Shown: in pieces, positions 45,402 to 54,576 of the stretch
Layout: each line of letters begins with the position of its first letter
How positions within the stretch are numbered: position 1 is the first letter of the stretch
Source: JAWKXU01 sp020446465
GTDB taxonomy: Bacteria; Pseudomonadota; Alphaproteobacteria; Sphingomonadales; Sphingomonadaceae
NCBI GenBank assembly: GCA_041396845.1
Contig: JAWKXU010000002.1
Span: forward strand, 558,001-622,000
Length of the DNA stretch: 64,000 bases
Direction: 5' to 3'
Translations under genes and position numbers: made by a program
Notes under the pieces: model-generated
The model's input: only the letters and a program-made list of their open reading frames with translations
Told to the model about the DNA's origin: nothing
Databases searched by the model: none

Positions 45402-46610
45402 ATGACGCCGCGCCTGCATGTGCCGGCAATCGGCGGCCCCCATCAGTTTGCCCATTTTCTGCCGATAGCTTTTGAACTGGCCGCGCGGGGATCAGCCAAT
45501 GTCACGATCTTTGTGCCAACACAGCAGGACAAACAGGACCTCACCGAATTTGCGCGTTCAGTTGGCATGGCCCTCCCCCCAACCATCATCATGGACCTGC
45601 CCGACACAATCGAACGCATCGTTCCAGCGCAAATGGAAAAACTGGCCCGTCTGCTGACGTGGGCTTCGCGATTGCGGGACTGCGAAGCCATCCTCTGTGC
45701 CGAGCGGACCAGCACGATCCTTAAACGCCTGCCGGGGCGCTGCCCGCCGCTTATCCATATCCCGCATGGTGCCGGTGATCGCGCGGTCGGTTTTGAAAAG
45801 CGTTTTCGTCTGTTCGATCAGGTTCTGGTCGCAGGCCCGAAAGATCGTGAACGGCTTATTGCCGAAGGCGTGGTTTCCGAAGGCGCCTGCACTGTCAGCG
45901 GCCCGATCAAGGTCGCCTCTGTGCTGAAAGCGCACAACAGGCGCCCGGCCATATTTGCCAACGATCGCCCGGTTATCCTCTACAACCCGCATTTCAGCCC
46001 GCACCATTCATCCGCAGAAACATTCACCCGCCGCCTTGCATCGGCGATTGTCGATGATGGCCGCTACAACCTCATTATCGCGCCCCATATTCGCATGGCG
46101 CAGCACTGGGACGCGGCGCGCCGGGCTGACTGGCAGGCCATGGCCGTGGCGGACCGAGTGCTGGTTGACCTTGGCTCTCCGCGGTCAATCGACATGACCT
46201 ATACGCTGGGCGCAGATCTATACATCGGGGACGTCAGCAGTCAGGTTTATGAATTTCTGGTGCGGCCACGACCTTGCCTTTTCATCAATGCCCATGATGC
46301 CGACTGGGAAGATAGCGAAAGCTACGCCATGTGGCGCTTTGGCGAGGTCGTCCCTGCAAATTGCGATATTCCAGCAGCGATAGATCGCGCGTTCAAACAG
46401 CACGATCTTTACCGGCAAGCACAAGTCACCCGTGCCCGTGCGGCGCTGCATGGTCTGGACTGGGACAGTGCTGGCAACCCTCTCTTTTCCCATGGCGATC
46501 CCGTGGCAAACGGCGCCAGCTTCATCGAAGCCTATATGCAAAACCATAGCGTCGAGCGCCCTCCACAAAGCATCCCGTTCTGGAGGCGGTTGCGCAAAGC
46601 CAGCGCATAG
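45402..46610 (+). CDS. CDP-glycerol glycerophosphotransferase-like / GT-B family protein
   Basis: The 402-residue cytosolic protein has two Rossmann-like halves (HVPAIGGPHQFAHFLPIAFE at the start; PVILYNPHFSPHHSS and DLYIGDVSSQVYEFLVRPRPCLFI in the second). The GDVSS-x-x-YE pattern is typical of the CDP-glycerol:glycerophosphotransferase fold. It precedes a flippase by 15 bases, so it probably adds a phosphopolyol or sugar to the exported lipid-linked glycan. TTG at 45369 is rejected in favour of the ATG. Confidence 0.7.
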   Translation: MTPRLHVPAIGGPHQFAHFLPIAFELAARGSANVTIFVPTQQDKQDLTEFARSVGMALPPTIIMDLPDTIERIVPAQMEKLARLLTWASRLRDCEAILCAERTSTILKRLPGRCPPLIHIPHGAGDRAVGFEKRFRLFDQVLVAGPKDRERLIAEGVVSEGACTVSGPIKVASVLKAHNRRPAIFANDRPVILYNPHFSPHHSSAETFTRRLASAIVDDGRYNLIIAPHIRMAQHWDAARRADWQAMAVADRVLVDLGSPRSIDMTYTLGADLYIGDVSSQVYEFLVRPRPCLFINAHDADWEDSESYAMWRFGEVVPANCDIPAAIDRAFKQHDLYRQAQVTRARAALHGLDWDSAGNPLFSHGDPVANGASFIEAYMQNHSVERPPQSIPFWRRLRKASA

Positions 46611-46625
46611 TCCACTTGCCCGTGA

Positions 46626-47939
46626 ATGAGCCTTGACGCCAGACCTGCGGACACCCGTTCTCCGCTCAAACGCATTGCCGCCAACACGGCATGGCTGCTG
46701 GGCGGCAAGGGCTTTGGCGCGGTCTGCGGGATCATCTATCTTGCGATCCTGACGCGTTCGCTCGGCGTAAAGGATTTCGGGCACTTTTCGCTTATCTTCG
46801 GCACCGCACAGGCGCTCATTGCCCTTGCCGGCTTTGAAACATGGCGAGTGGTTGTCCGCTATGGTTCAGACCACATCCATCAGGGGGAATGGGACAGGTT
46901 TGGCCGTCTGGCCATGGCCTGCGGGCTGCTTGACGCGGCAGGGGCCATGATCGGGTCTGTTGTGGCATTTCTGGTGATCTTTGGCTTTGCCGACAGCCTT
47001 GACCTCAACCCGGCCTATATCGGCCCGGCCTTCTGGTTTTCCTGTGCGATGTTGTGGGCGTTGGTATCCGCGCCGACCGGCGTTTTGCGTGCCTTGCACC
47101 GCTTCGACCGTGCCGTCTATGTCGAGGCAATCGTGCCGCTGGGCCGCCTGGTCGCGGCCTTGCTGATCTGGTGGACCGGGCCTTCTGTCATCCGTTACCT
47201 GATCGCATGGGCGCTGATCGACCTGATCGAAGCGGGGTTTTATTGGGTCACGGCACGGCGCCTGTGTCCCCAGGCGATAAACGTGCGAAACCTGCGCCTC
47301 TGGCGTTTGGCTTTGACCGAAAATCGCGGCCTTGTGCGCTTCGCACTGGTGACACATGCCGGTGGGACGATCGACGCGATCATGCGCCACGGGCCATTGC
47401 TGGCGGTGGGCGGGCTGGTCAGCACGAAAGCTGCGGGCCTCTATCGCCTCGCCAGCCAGTTGACGCAGGCAATGGGCAAACTGTCTTCGCTTCTGACACG
47501 TTCGGTTTATGCCGAAGTGGCGCATGTAAAGGCATCATCCGGGCCGGAAAACCTCCGCCGCCTCGCCTTGCAGACAAGCGCCATTGCCGCCCTTGCCGGA
47601 GGCCTGACAACGGCACTGGCCTGGGCCTTCGGGGAAGAGCTGCTTGGCCTGATCGGCGGCGCGGCTTTCGAACAGGGCGCAAGCATACTCATCCCGCTTG
47701 CCGTGGCAGGAAGTTTTGAACTGGCGAGCGTGGTATTTGAACCAGTTCTCCATTCCACCAATGCAGCAGGCCGCGCGCTCATGGCCAGGATCAGCGGAGT
47801 CATTGCCATGACGCTGGGCATCTTTCTTGTCTTCGCCCAAAATGCCGAAGGCATCGCATGGTCAGTCGCCCTGGGCAGCGCGACGACCTATTGCACGCTG
47901 GCCCTGCTGGCGCTGCAGCGTGTTTCAAGGCCGCACTGA
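46626..47939 (+). CDS. Polysaccharide/lipid flippase (MOP superfamily), copy 2
   Basis: This 437-residue multi-spanning protein is closely paralogous to the one at 33743 (shared NTAWLLGGKGFGAVCG, LGVKDFGHFSLIFGT, YVEAIVPLGRLVAA and FEPVLHST segments over the whole length). It follows the CDP-glycerol-transferase-like gene and should flip its lipid-linked product across the inner membrane. There is no visible terminator before the K+ uptake genes. Confidence 0.88.
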   Translation: MSLDARPADTRSPLKRIAANTAWLLGGKGFGAVCGIIYLAILTRSLGVKDFGHFSLIFGTAQALIALAGFETWRVVVRYGSDHIHQGEWDRFGRLAMACGLLDAAGAMIGSVVAFLVIFGFADSLDLNPAYIGPAFWFSCAMLWALVSAPTGVLRALHRFDRAVYVEAIVPLGRLVAALLIWWTGPSVIRYLIAWALIDLIEAGFYWVTARRLCPQAINVRNLRLWRLALTENRGLVRFALVTHAGGTIDAIMRHGPLLAVGGLVSTKAAGLYRLASQLTQAMGKLSSLLTRSVYAEVAHVKASSGPENLRRLALQTSAIAALAGGLTTALAWAFGEELLGLIGGAAFEQGASILIPLAVAGSFELASVVFEPVLHSTNAAGRALMARISGVIAMTLGIFLVFAQNAEGIAWSVALGSATTYCTLALLALQRVSRPH

Positions 47940-48071
47940 CCGCAGGCCCCTATGCATCGCCAGCCACGCAACGCTTGCTGCTTTTAGATAATTGCTTCAA
48001 GAACATAAACTGTTCCAAAAGTTGCACGCTCAGGCAATGATCCTTCCCCTTTCGATAAAGCCTCCATCGCA

Positions 48072-49412
48072 ATGAAAGAATTGATGCACCCGACCCGCGT
48101 GGTCCCGGCAGCCTTTCTCTCAGCCATCGGGCTGGGCACCTTGTTGCTGATGCTGCCGTTCGCCACAGCAACAGGGCGCGGTGCGGACTTCGTGACGGCA
48201 TTCTTCACGGCAACGTCGGCAATTTGCGTCACTGGCCTCATCACTGTCGATACGCCGACCTACTGGTCTGCTTTCGGGCAAGTGACGATCATGCTGCTGT
48301 TCCAGATCGGCGGGCTTGGCATCATGACGGCGGCAACCTTGCTCGGCCTTGTTGCCGGGCGACAGTTGAGCCTGTCGGGTCAGGCGATTGCCCTGACAGA
48401 ACATGGCCACCTCAACCGGTCCGAGGCAGTCAGTCTTATGAAACTGGTCTTCATCGTCAGTATCGCGATAGAAGCGATTGTGGCGTTCTGCCTGTGGCTG
48501 CGCTGGTGGCTGGGGCACGGGATGAAGGCGGGCGAGGCGGCATGGCACAGCGTGTTTCATTCCATATCGGCCTTCAACAATGCCGGATTTTCGACCTTCT
48601 CTGACAGTTTGATGAGCTGGCAAGGCGATCCGTTGATCCTTGGCCCGGTGATGGCGGCGATCGTCATCGGCGGTATCGGCTTTCCCGTGCTGCATGAATT
48701 GTGGGGCCGCAGAAAGCCTGCCATGCGCCGCCGTCAGTGGTCGCTCCACAGTCGTATCACGCTGACAGTCACGCTGGCACTGATTGGCGGTGGAACGCTG
48801 CTGATCTTCGCGGCGGAATGGGACAATCCCGCCACGCTGGGTGCGATGCCGTTTGCAGATGGCCTGCTGAACGCCCTCTTCCATTCGGTGACTATGCGCA
48901 CCGCCGGTTTCAACGCGCTCGACGTTGGGGCCTTTGCAGATCAGACACTGGCCATCAATTATCTTTTCATGATGATCGGCGGGGGGAGCGCGGGCACGGC
49001 AGGGGGCCTCAAGGTCACGACATTCGCGCTGCTGGGCTTTGTTGTCTGGTCGGAGATTCGCGGCCACGCGGAAACGACGATTTTCAGCCGCCGGGTTGGC
49101 TCACGGATTGTTCGTCAGGCGCTGTCCATCGTGCTGATCGCCATCGCCCTCATCGGGCTGATAACCCTGCTGATTGCATGGATCGAACCGGCAATTGAAT
49201 TTCGTTTCATCCTGTTCGAAACGATCTCGGCCTTCGCCACGGTAGGCCTGTCCACCGGCATTACGGCAGACCTGTCCACACCGTCGCAAGTGCTGCTTGT
49301 CGTGCTGATGTTTGTCGGCCGCGTGGGCACGATCACTTTTGCGACCGCGCTGGCGCTGAGCGCGCGCAGCGTCAAATTCCGCTATCCGGAGGAGCAACCC
49401 ATTGTTGGCTAG
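48072..49412 (+). CDS. TrkH/KtrB-type potassium channel subunit
   Basis: The 446-residue membrane protein has four pore-loop repeats with selectivity segments near TSAICVTGLI, SAFNNAGFSTF, MRTAGFNALD and SAFATVGLSTG, typical of KtrB/TrkH. The size is closer to KtrB. It forms a K+ (Na+-coupled) uptake system gated by the downstream cytosolic RCK subunit, whose TTG start overlaps this gene by 11 bases. Confidence 0.95.
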   Translation: MKELMHPTRVVPAAFLSAIGLGTLLLMLPFATATGRGADFVTAFFTATSAICVTGLITVDTPTYWSAFGQVTIMLLFQIGGLGIMTAATLLGLVAGRQLSLSGQAIALTEHGHLNRSEAVSLMKLVFIVSIAIEAIVAFCLWLRWWLGHGMKAGEAAWHSVFHSISAFNNAGFSTFSDSLMSWQGDPLILGPVMAAIVIGGIGFPVLHELWGRRKPAMRRRQWSLHSRITLTVTLALIGGGTLLIFAAEWDNPATLGAMPFADGLLNALFHSVTMRTAGFNALDVGAFADQTLAINYLFMMIGGGSAGTAGGLKVTTFALLGFVVWSEIRGHAETTIFSRRVGSRIVRQALSIVLIAIALIGLITLLIAWIEPAIEFRFILFETISAFATVGLSTGITADLSTPSQVLLVVLMFVGRVGTITFATALALSARSVKFRYPEEQPIVG

Positions 49413-50082
49413 AAAAACCAAAGAGAAGTTCTCACCCGCCACCGTGGCCGTGATCGGGCTGGGCCGGTTTGGCACGGCGGTTGCCAATTCGCTGTTGCGG
49501 ATGGGGCATGACGTGCTGGCGATCGATTATGACGAAAAACGGGTGCAGGCCCTTGCCGCCGAATTTCCCCATGTGTTGCAAGCCGACACGACAGACCTCG
49601 ATGCCTTGCGCCAGATCGGGCTGGCCGATTTCCAGCGCGTCGTTGTCGGCATTGGCAGCGATGTCGAAGCAAGCATCCTGACTGTGATGGGCCTCACCGA
49701 TCTGGAAACCCCGCAAATCTGGGCCAAGGCTATCGACAAGACGCATGGCCGCATCCTGGAACGAGTCGGCGCGCACAACGTGGTCTATCCCGAAGAGCGC
49801 ATGGGTAACCGCGTGGCAAGGCTCGTCACCGGCAAGATGATCGATTACATTGAATTTGACGAAGATTTTTCGATTATCAAGACCAAGGCCCCCGACGTGC
49901 TAGTCGGCAGCCTGCTGGGCATCATCGATACGATGGACAAGTTCGGCATCGCGGTGATCGGGGTCAAACCGCAGGATGGCCCGTTTCGCCATATCACCCA
50001 GGACATTGTCGTGCAGGCGAACGACCTGTTGATCGTCGCCGGCAGCAACGCGAACTGCGAGGCTTTCGCTGCGCTGGAATGA
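49402..50082 (+). CDS. TrkA/KtrA-type potassium uptake regulatory subunit
   Basis: The 226-residue single-RCK protein has an N-terminal NAD/ATP-binding Rossmann fold (VAVIGLGRFGTAVANSLL, about residues 15-32, with Asp in LAIDYDE) and a C-terminal RCK_C domain (about 140-222). The TTG start has GGAGGAG seven bases upstream. A single RCK module matches KtrA rather than the duplicated TrkA of E. coli. Confidence 0.95.
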   Translation: MLARKTKEKFSPATVAVIGLGRFGTAVANSLLRMGHDVLAIDYDEKRVQALAAEFPHVLQADTTDLDALRQIGLADFQRVVVGIGSDVEASILTVMGLTDLETPQIWAKAIDKTHGRILERVGAHNVVYPEERMGNRVARLVTGKMIDYIEFDEDFSIIKTKAPDVLVGSLLGIIDTMDKFGIAVIGVKPQDGPFRHITQDIVVQANDLLIVAGSNANCEAFAALE

Positions 50083-50112
50083 TCTCTGACTTCCGTTAGG
50101 GCCATCCCCCTC

Positions 50113-50380
50113 TAGGGTCAGGACCCATTAACCGCACCTTTGAGGTTTGAGACAAAATGGTTCATCGCAAGGAGAGAAAGCGCAGGAATATGTCGATCTT
50201 TCAAGGTTTCTCGACGCTGCGATGGGCCATTTTGACCAAATCCCGCAGGGACGGCGGAATGGCTTCCATCTCAAACCGAAATCCGCTTGCAAAGGCAACC
50301 AGCCTTCACGGCGCGCATTTCGGCCCGATATGTTTGCCATTCGGCCGCCTCGAATGCGTGGCTAATGGGTCCTGACCCTA
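50113..50380. repeat. 268-bp structured palindromic element (copy 2)
   Basis: Perfect 18-bp terminal inverted repeats lie at 50113-50130 and 50363-50380 (TAGGGTCAGGACCCATTA). Nested inside are a 9-bp pair (50144-50152/50269-50277), a 14-of-16 pair (50154-50169/50218-50233) around a 48-nt loop, and a pair at 50276-50286/50313-50323. The loop aligns with the loop in the 27792 element (GCAGGAA...CTTTCAAGG...ACGC). It occupies most of the 395-base gap between ktrA and the oxidoreductase gene; the remainder to 50477 holds the latter's ribosome site. Confidence 0.85.
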
Positions 50381-50477
50381 ATCGCATGAACCGGAGTAAA
50401 GGTGCGTCGGGTTTGTCTTGCCAAAGGTGAAATTTTATCGGAACCTGCCGGGCAATAATAAACCCTGGAGAGATTGG

Positions 50478-52739
50478 ATGCCCGAAGATTCTTCTGGCGT
50501 GGCTGACAGCGTGCAAACCCATCGCCGCATATGCCCTTTTTGCGAGCAGAATTGCGCGACACTGGTAAAAGTCGATCACGCAACGCGCACTGTTCTGGAT
50601 GTTCGGGGGGACAAGGATGACCCGCTGAGCAAAGGTTACATCTGCCCCAAAGCCTATGCAGTGAAAGACCTGCACCATGATCCCGACATTCTGACAGGCC
50701 CGGTCATCAAACGAAACGGCAAGTTTGAACCCGCGACTTGGGATGAAGCACTGGATTTCGCGGCTGATCGAATCCGGGCCATTCAGTCGGAATATGGCCA
50801 GAACGCCCTGGGGTTCTTTTTCGGCACGACAATCGCCCATGTGCCGGGGCTGGCGCTCTACACCGGGCCATTGCTCAACGTTCTGCAAACCCAGCAGATA
50901 TATTCAACGTCGAGCATTGACTGCCACCCCCACTTTCTGGCGGCGGCAAGCATGTTCGGGGGGCTTGCCTCGTTGCCGGTGCCGGATATCGACCGGAGCG
51001 ACTATTTCGTCCTGATCGGGGCAAACCCACTGCAATCGAACGGCAGTTTCATGACTGCGCCGAACGTAGGCGGACGGCTGCGCGCAATCCAGAAACGCGG
51101 TGGCAAAGTGGTGGTCATTGACCCCAGACGAACAGAGACCGCCAAACTTTCCGACTGGCACTTGTCCATAGAGCCCGGTGGCGATGCCGCACTGCTTCTT
51201 GGCGTTGCACATACGCTGTTTGATGAAGGGCTGGTCAACCTGCGCCATCTGGAACAGCGCGCCAGAAACCTGGATGACCTTGAAACGCTTGCCGCCGCGT
51301 TCCCCCCGGAAAGAGTCAGTGCCGCAACTGGCGTTGCCGCAGACGACATCCGCACACTCGCGCGCGAACTCGCTTCTGCACAAAGCGCCTGCATTTATGG
51401 CCGAATCGGTTCGTGTATGCAGGAGTTCGGCTCGGTCACAAACTGGCTGATCACTGCCATCAATGCCCTGACCGGCAATCTGGACCGTGAAGGCGGGGCG
51501 ATGTTCCCCGGCGGGACTTTCCAGCCTGTCATCATGTCGGACACATACAAGGACGGGACGATCCCCTATGATCGTTATCGTTCGCGCGTCAGCGGCTTTC
51601 CCGAACTGGCAGGGCAATTCCCCGCTGCCCTGATGGCCGAGGAAATGACAACGCCGGGCGAGGGCCAGATCAAGGCACTGGTCACGATGGGCGCTAACCC
51701 CGTGCTCTCCAGCCCCAATGGGGGTGGCCGCCTGTCAAAGGCGATCGAAGAGCTGGAATTTGTCATGTCCTTCGATATTTTCATCAATGAAACAACGCGC
51801 CATGCGGATGTGATCCTCCCTTCATCACCCCACTTGTCCCACCCGGACTTCATGATCTTCTTCACGTTTCTGACCGTGCGCGACTACATCAAATATGCGC
51901 CGGCCATTTTCGATAAGGAACAAGGCCAGCGCCACGACAGCCAGATTTTCTGCGGACTGATTGCGCGCCTCACCGGAACCACAGCCCATGAAGCCGACGA
52001 AGCCGCGATGCAGATGCTGTTCGACCAGCTTTGCGCGCAAGGCAACGCTGTCCTTGGCAAGATGACATTCGCGCAAGTGATCCAGCATGTCGGCAGCGAG
52101 CCGGGTGAAGAACGCATGTTCGACATGCTGCTTCGCTCCGGGCCGTACGGCGACCACTTCGGAGAAAATCCCGACGGCCTGACGCTGGCAAAATTGAAAG
52201 CCTATGGTCAGGGAATGGATTTTGGCGCCATGCGGCCAAGAATAGACGAAGTGCTGCACTTCCCGGACAAGACGATAGACCTTGCCCCTGCTGCCATTGC
52301 CGGGGATGTTTCGCGCGTTGCGCAATGGCTCGACCGGCAGACGGGCGGCGGGCTTCACCTTGTCGGGCGTCGGCAGGTCCGCACCTGCAACACCTGGATG
52401 CACAATTTCCCCTCGCTCGCAAAAGGCCCGGAATTGTGCGTGTTGCTCATGCATCCGGATGACGCACATGAAAGGCATATCACCGATGGCGCGCGAGTGA
52501 CGATCCGTTCGCGCACCGGCAAGGTGGATGCGCCGGTCAAGCTATCCGATGAGATGCGCCGCGGTGTTGTCAGCCTGCCGCACGGCTGGGGACATGACGA
52601 TGACGCCGTGCCGGGCATGACAAACGCCAAGGCCAGACCGGGCGTGAATTACAACTTTCTGGCAGATGAAACGCTGCTCGACCAACCTTCGGGCATCGTC
52701 AATCTGAACCACATACCGGTCGACGTCTTTCTGGCCTGA
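50478..52739 (+). CDS. Molybdopterin-dependent oxidoreductase (formate dehydrogenase/acetylene hydratase-like family)
   Basis: The 753-residue Mo/W-bis-MGD enzyme has an N-terminal 4Fe-4S motif ICPFCEQNCATLV with a distal Cys in GYICPKA (about residues 18-60), a probable Mo-ligating Cys in SSIDCHPHF (about 150), cofactor segments IGANPLQSNGS and DPRRTETAKLSD, and the C-terminal dinucleotide-binding domain (RQVRTCNTWMHNF; GWGHDDDA). No signal peptide or partner subunits are present. The substrate is unknown. The ATG at 50478 has GGAGA upstream; the earlier TTG at 50418 is rejected. Confidence 0.85.
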   Translation: MPEDSSGVADSVQTHRRICPFCEQNCATLVKVDHATRTVLDVRGDKDDPLSKGYICPKAYAVKDLHHDPDILTGPVIKRNGKFEPATWDEALDFAADRIRAIQSEYGQNALGFFFGTTIAHVPGLALYTGPLLNVLQTQQIYSTSSIDCHPHFLAAASMFGGLASLPVPDIDRSDYFVLIGANPLQSNGSFMTAPNVGGRLRAIQKRGGKVVVIDPRRTETAKLSDWHLSIEPGGDAALLLGVAHTLFDEGLVNLRHLEQRARNLDDLETLAAAFPPERVSAATGVAADDIRTLARELASAQSACIYGRIGSCMQEFGSVTNWLITAINALTGNLDREGGAMFPGGTFQPVIMSDTYKDGTIPYDRYRSRVSGFPELAGQFPAALMAEEMTTPGEGQIKALVTMGANPVLSSPNGGGRLSKAIEELEFVMSFDIFINETTRHADVILPSSPHLSHPDFMIFFTFLTVRDYIKYAPAIFDKEQGQRHDSQIFCGLIARLTGTTAHEADEAAMQMLFDQLCAQGNAVLGKMTFAQVIQHVGSEPGEERMFDMLLRSGPYGDHFGENPDGLTLAKLKAYGQGMDFGAMRPRIDEVLHFPDKTIDLAPAAIAGDVSRVAQWLDRQTGGGLHLVGRRQVRTCNTWMHNFPSLAKGPELCVLLMHPDDAHERHITDGARVTIRSRTGKVDAPVKLSDEMRRGVVSLPHGWGHDDDAVPGMTNAKARPGVNYNFLADETLLDQPSGIVNLNHIPVDVFLA

Positions 52740-52819
52740 CAAGATACTGACGTGGCAGGGAAAACGTCGCGCAAGTTCGCACGTCCTGCCTTGGCAATCG
52801 CTGGGTCAACTGCCCGAAA

Positions 52820-53887
52820 TCAGCCGCATTGCGCGCGGTGCAACATCATGTGGTCTGCCAGCACCAGCGCCATCATCGCTTCCACGACCGGCGCGCCACG
52901 GATTCCGACGCACGGATCATGCCGCCCCTTGGTCACGATCTCGCTCGCTTCGCCATCACGGCTGATCGTGGGTTGCGGAATGAGGATGGAACTGGTCGGC
53001 TTGAAAGCAACCCGCACCACGACAGGCTGTCCGGTCGAAATGCCGCCCGCGATCCCGCCAGCATGGTTGGCCGTGAACTCCGGGCCATCAACGCCGGGCT
53101 GCATCGGATCGGCATTATCTTCGCCGCGCAGCCGGGCAGCAGCAAACCCGTCGCCAATCTCGACGCCCTTCACCGCATTGATGCTCATCATCCCGCCTGC
53201 AAGATCAGCATCGAGCTTGCCATAGAGCGGCGCGCCCCAACCGGCGGGAACGCCTGTTGCCACACATTCGACAACCGCACCGAGCGATGACCCGTCCTTG
53301 CGGGCCTGATCCAGCAGGGCTTCCCAACGGGTAGCCGCAGCCGCATCGGGACAGAAAAACGGGTTATTGCCGATTTCGTCCGTCTTGAAATTGTCGCGAT
53401 CAATCGCATCGCCACCGATTTCCACGACATAGCCCGTGATCCGGACTTGCGGGATAATCAGCCGGGCTACAGCCCCCGCCGCGACGCGCGCTGCCGTTTC
53501 GCGCGCGCTGGACCGGCCACCGCCGCGATAATCGCGAAAGCCATATTTCGCATCATAGGCGTAATCGGCATGGCCGGGGCGGTAAGCCTTTGCCACGTCG
53601 GAATAATCCTTGGATCGTTGATCCACGTTCTCGATCATCAGGCTGATCGGCGTGCCGGTTGTCTTGCCCTCAAACACGCCGGAAAGGATTTTCACCTGGT
53701 CCGGCTCACGCCGCTGCGTGGTAAAGCGCGATTGCCCCGGACGCCGCGCATCGAGGAACGGCTGGATAACCGCTTCATCCACGGCCAGCCCCGGCGGACA
53801 GCCATCCACCACAGCCCCCAAGGCAGGGCCGTGGCTTTCCCCCCATGTCGTAAAGCGCAAGGCGCGGCCGAATGTATTGACGCTCAT
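52820..53887 (-). CDS. aroC: Chorismate synthase
   Basis: The 355-residue enzyme converts EPSP to chorismate with reduced FMN, the last common step of aromatic synthesis. Signatures are GESHGPALGAVVDGCPPG near the start, GGGRSSARETAARVAAGAVA in the middle and the C-terminal DPCVGIRGAPVVEAM. The frame is open upstream, but MSVNTFGRALRF is the family start. It diverges from ruvA. Confidence 0.97.
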   Translation of the reverse strand: MSVNTFGRALRFTTWGESHGPALGAVVDGCPPGLAVDEAVIQPFLDARRPGQSRFTTQRREPDQVKILSGVFEGKTTGTPISLMIENVDQRSKDYSDVAKAYRPGHADYAYDAKYGFRDYRGGGRSSARETAARVAAGAVARLIIPQVRITGYVVEIGGDAIDRDNFKTDEIGNNPFFCPDAAAATRWEALLDQARKDGSSLGAVVECVATGVPAGWGAPLYGKLDADLAGGMMSINAVKGVEIGDGFAAARLRGEDNADPMQPGVDGPEFTANHAGGIAGGISTGQPVVVRVAFKPTSSILIPQPTISRDGEASEIVTKGRHDPCVGIRGAPVVEAMMALVLADHMMLHRAQCG

Positions 53888-53967
53888 AGAGTGCCCCATG
53901 CACACAACTGGGGGCGTCTGTCCATATTGCACTAGCCAAACGTGCTGCTTTCGGGCAGGAACAAACC

Positions 53968-54576
53968 ATGATCGCAAAGTTGAAAGGCCTGTTGGACGAA
54001 AGCGGCGCGGACTGGGCCGTGGTTGACGTCAATGGCGTTGGCTATCTCGTGCAGTGTTCGGCGCGCACGCTTTCTGCGCTGGGCGAACAGGGTGAGGCTG
54101 TCACCGTCTTTACCGATTTGCAGGTTTCCGAAAACGACATGCGCCTGCTTGGCTTTGCGACAAGTGCGGAGCGGGACTGGTTTCGCCTGTTGACCCAGGT
54201 GCAAGGCGTGGGGAGCAAAGTCGCGCTGGCCATCCTGTCGGCGCTCTCCACTGCTGAATTGCAAGCCGCCTGCGCGGGGCAGGATGCCCCGCAAGTTGCC
54301 CGCGCCAATGGGGTCGGGCCAAAACTTGCCGGGCGGATTGTCAATGAACTGAAAGACAAGGCCGGGGCCTTGCCCGCCGCACCGGGCGCAGCGGCCACCC
54401 ACAGTGCCGGATCGCTCGCCAGCGGAGCCAATGCCGATGCTGTTTCAGCGCTGGAAAACCTTGGCTTCAAGCCTGCCGTCGCCGCACAAGCTGTCGCCCA
54501 TGCACAAGGCGAACTGGGCGATAACGCCAGCGAAAGCGACCTGATCCGGGTGGCATTGAAGAAGGCAGCGGGGTGA
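53968..54576 (+). CDS. ruvA: Holliday junction branch migration protein RuvA
   Basis: The 202-residue RuvA has the N-terminal OB fold (MIAKLKGLLDESGADWAVVD), two helix-hairpin-helix motifs (VQGVGSKVALAIL; ANGVGPKLAGRIVNEL) and the C-terminal RuvB-binding domain (ENLGFKPAVAAQAVAHA). It targets RuvB to four-way junctions. Its stop overlaps the ruvB GTG. ruvC is not in the window. Confidence 0.97.
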   Translation: MIAKLKGLLDESGADWAVVDVNGVGYLVQCSARTLSALGEQGEAVTVFTDLQVSENDMRLLGFATSAERDWFRLLTQVQGVGSKVALAILSALSTAELQAACAGQDAPQVARANGVGPKLAGRIVNELKDKAGALPAAPGAAATHSAGSLASGANADAVSALENLGFKPAVAAQAVAHAQGELGDNASESDLIRVALKKAAG

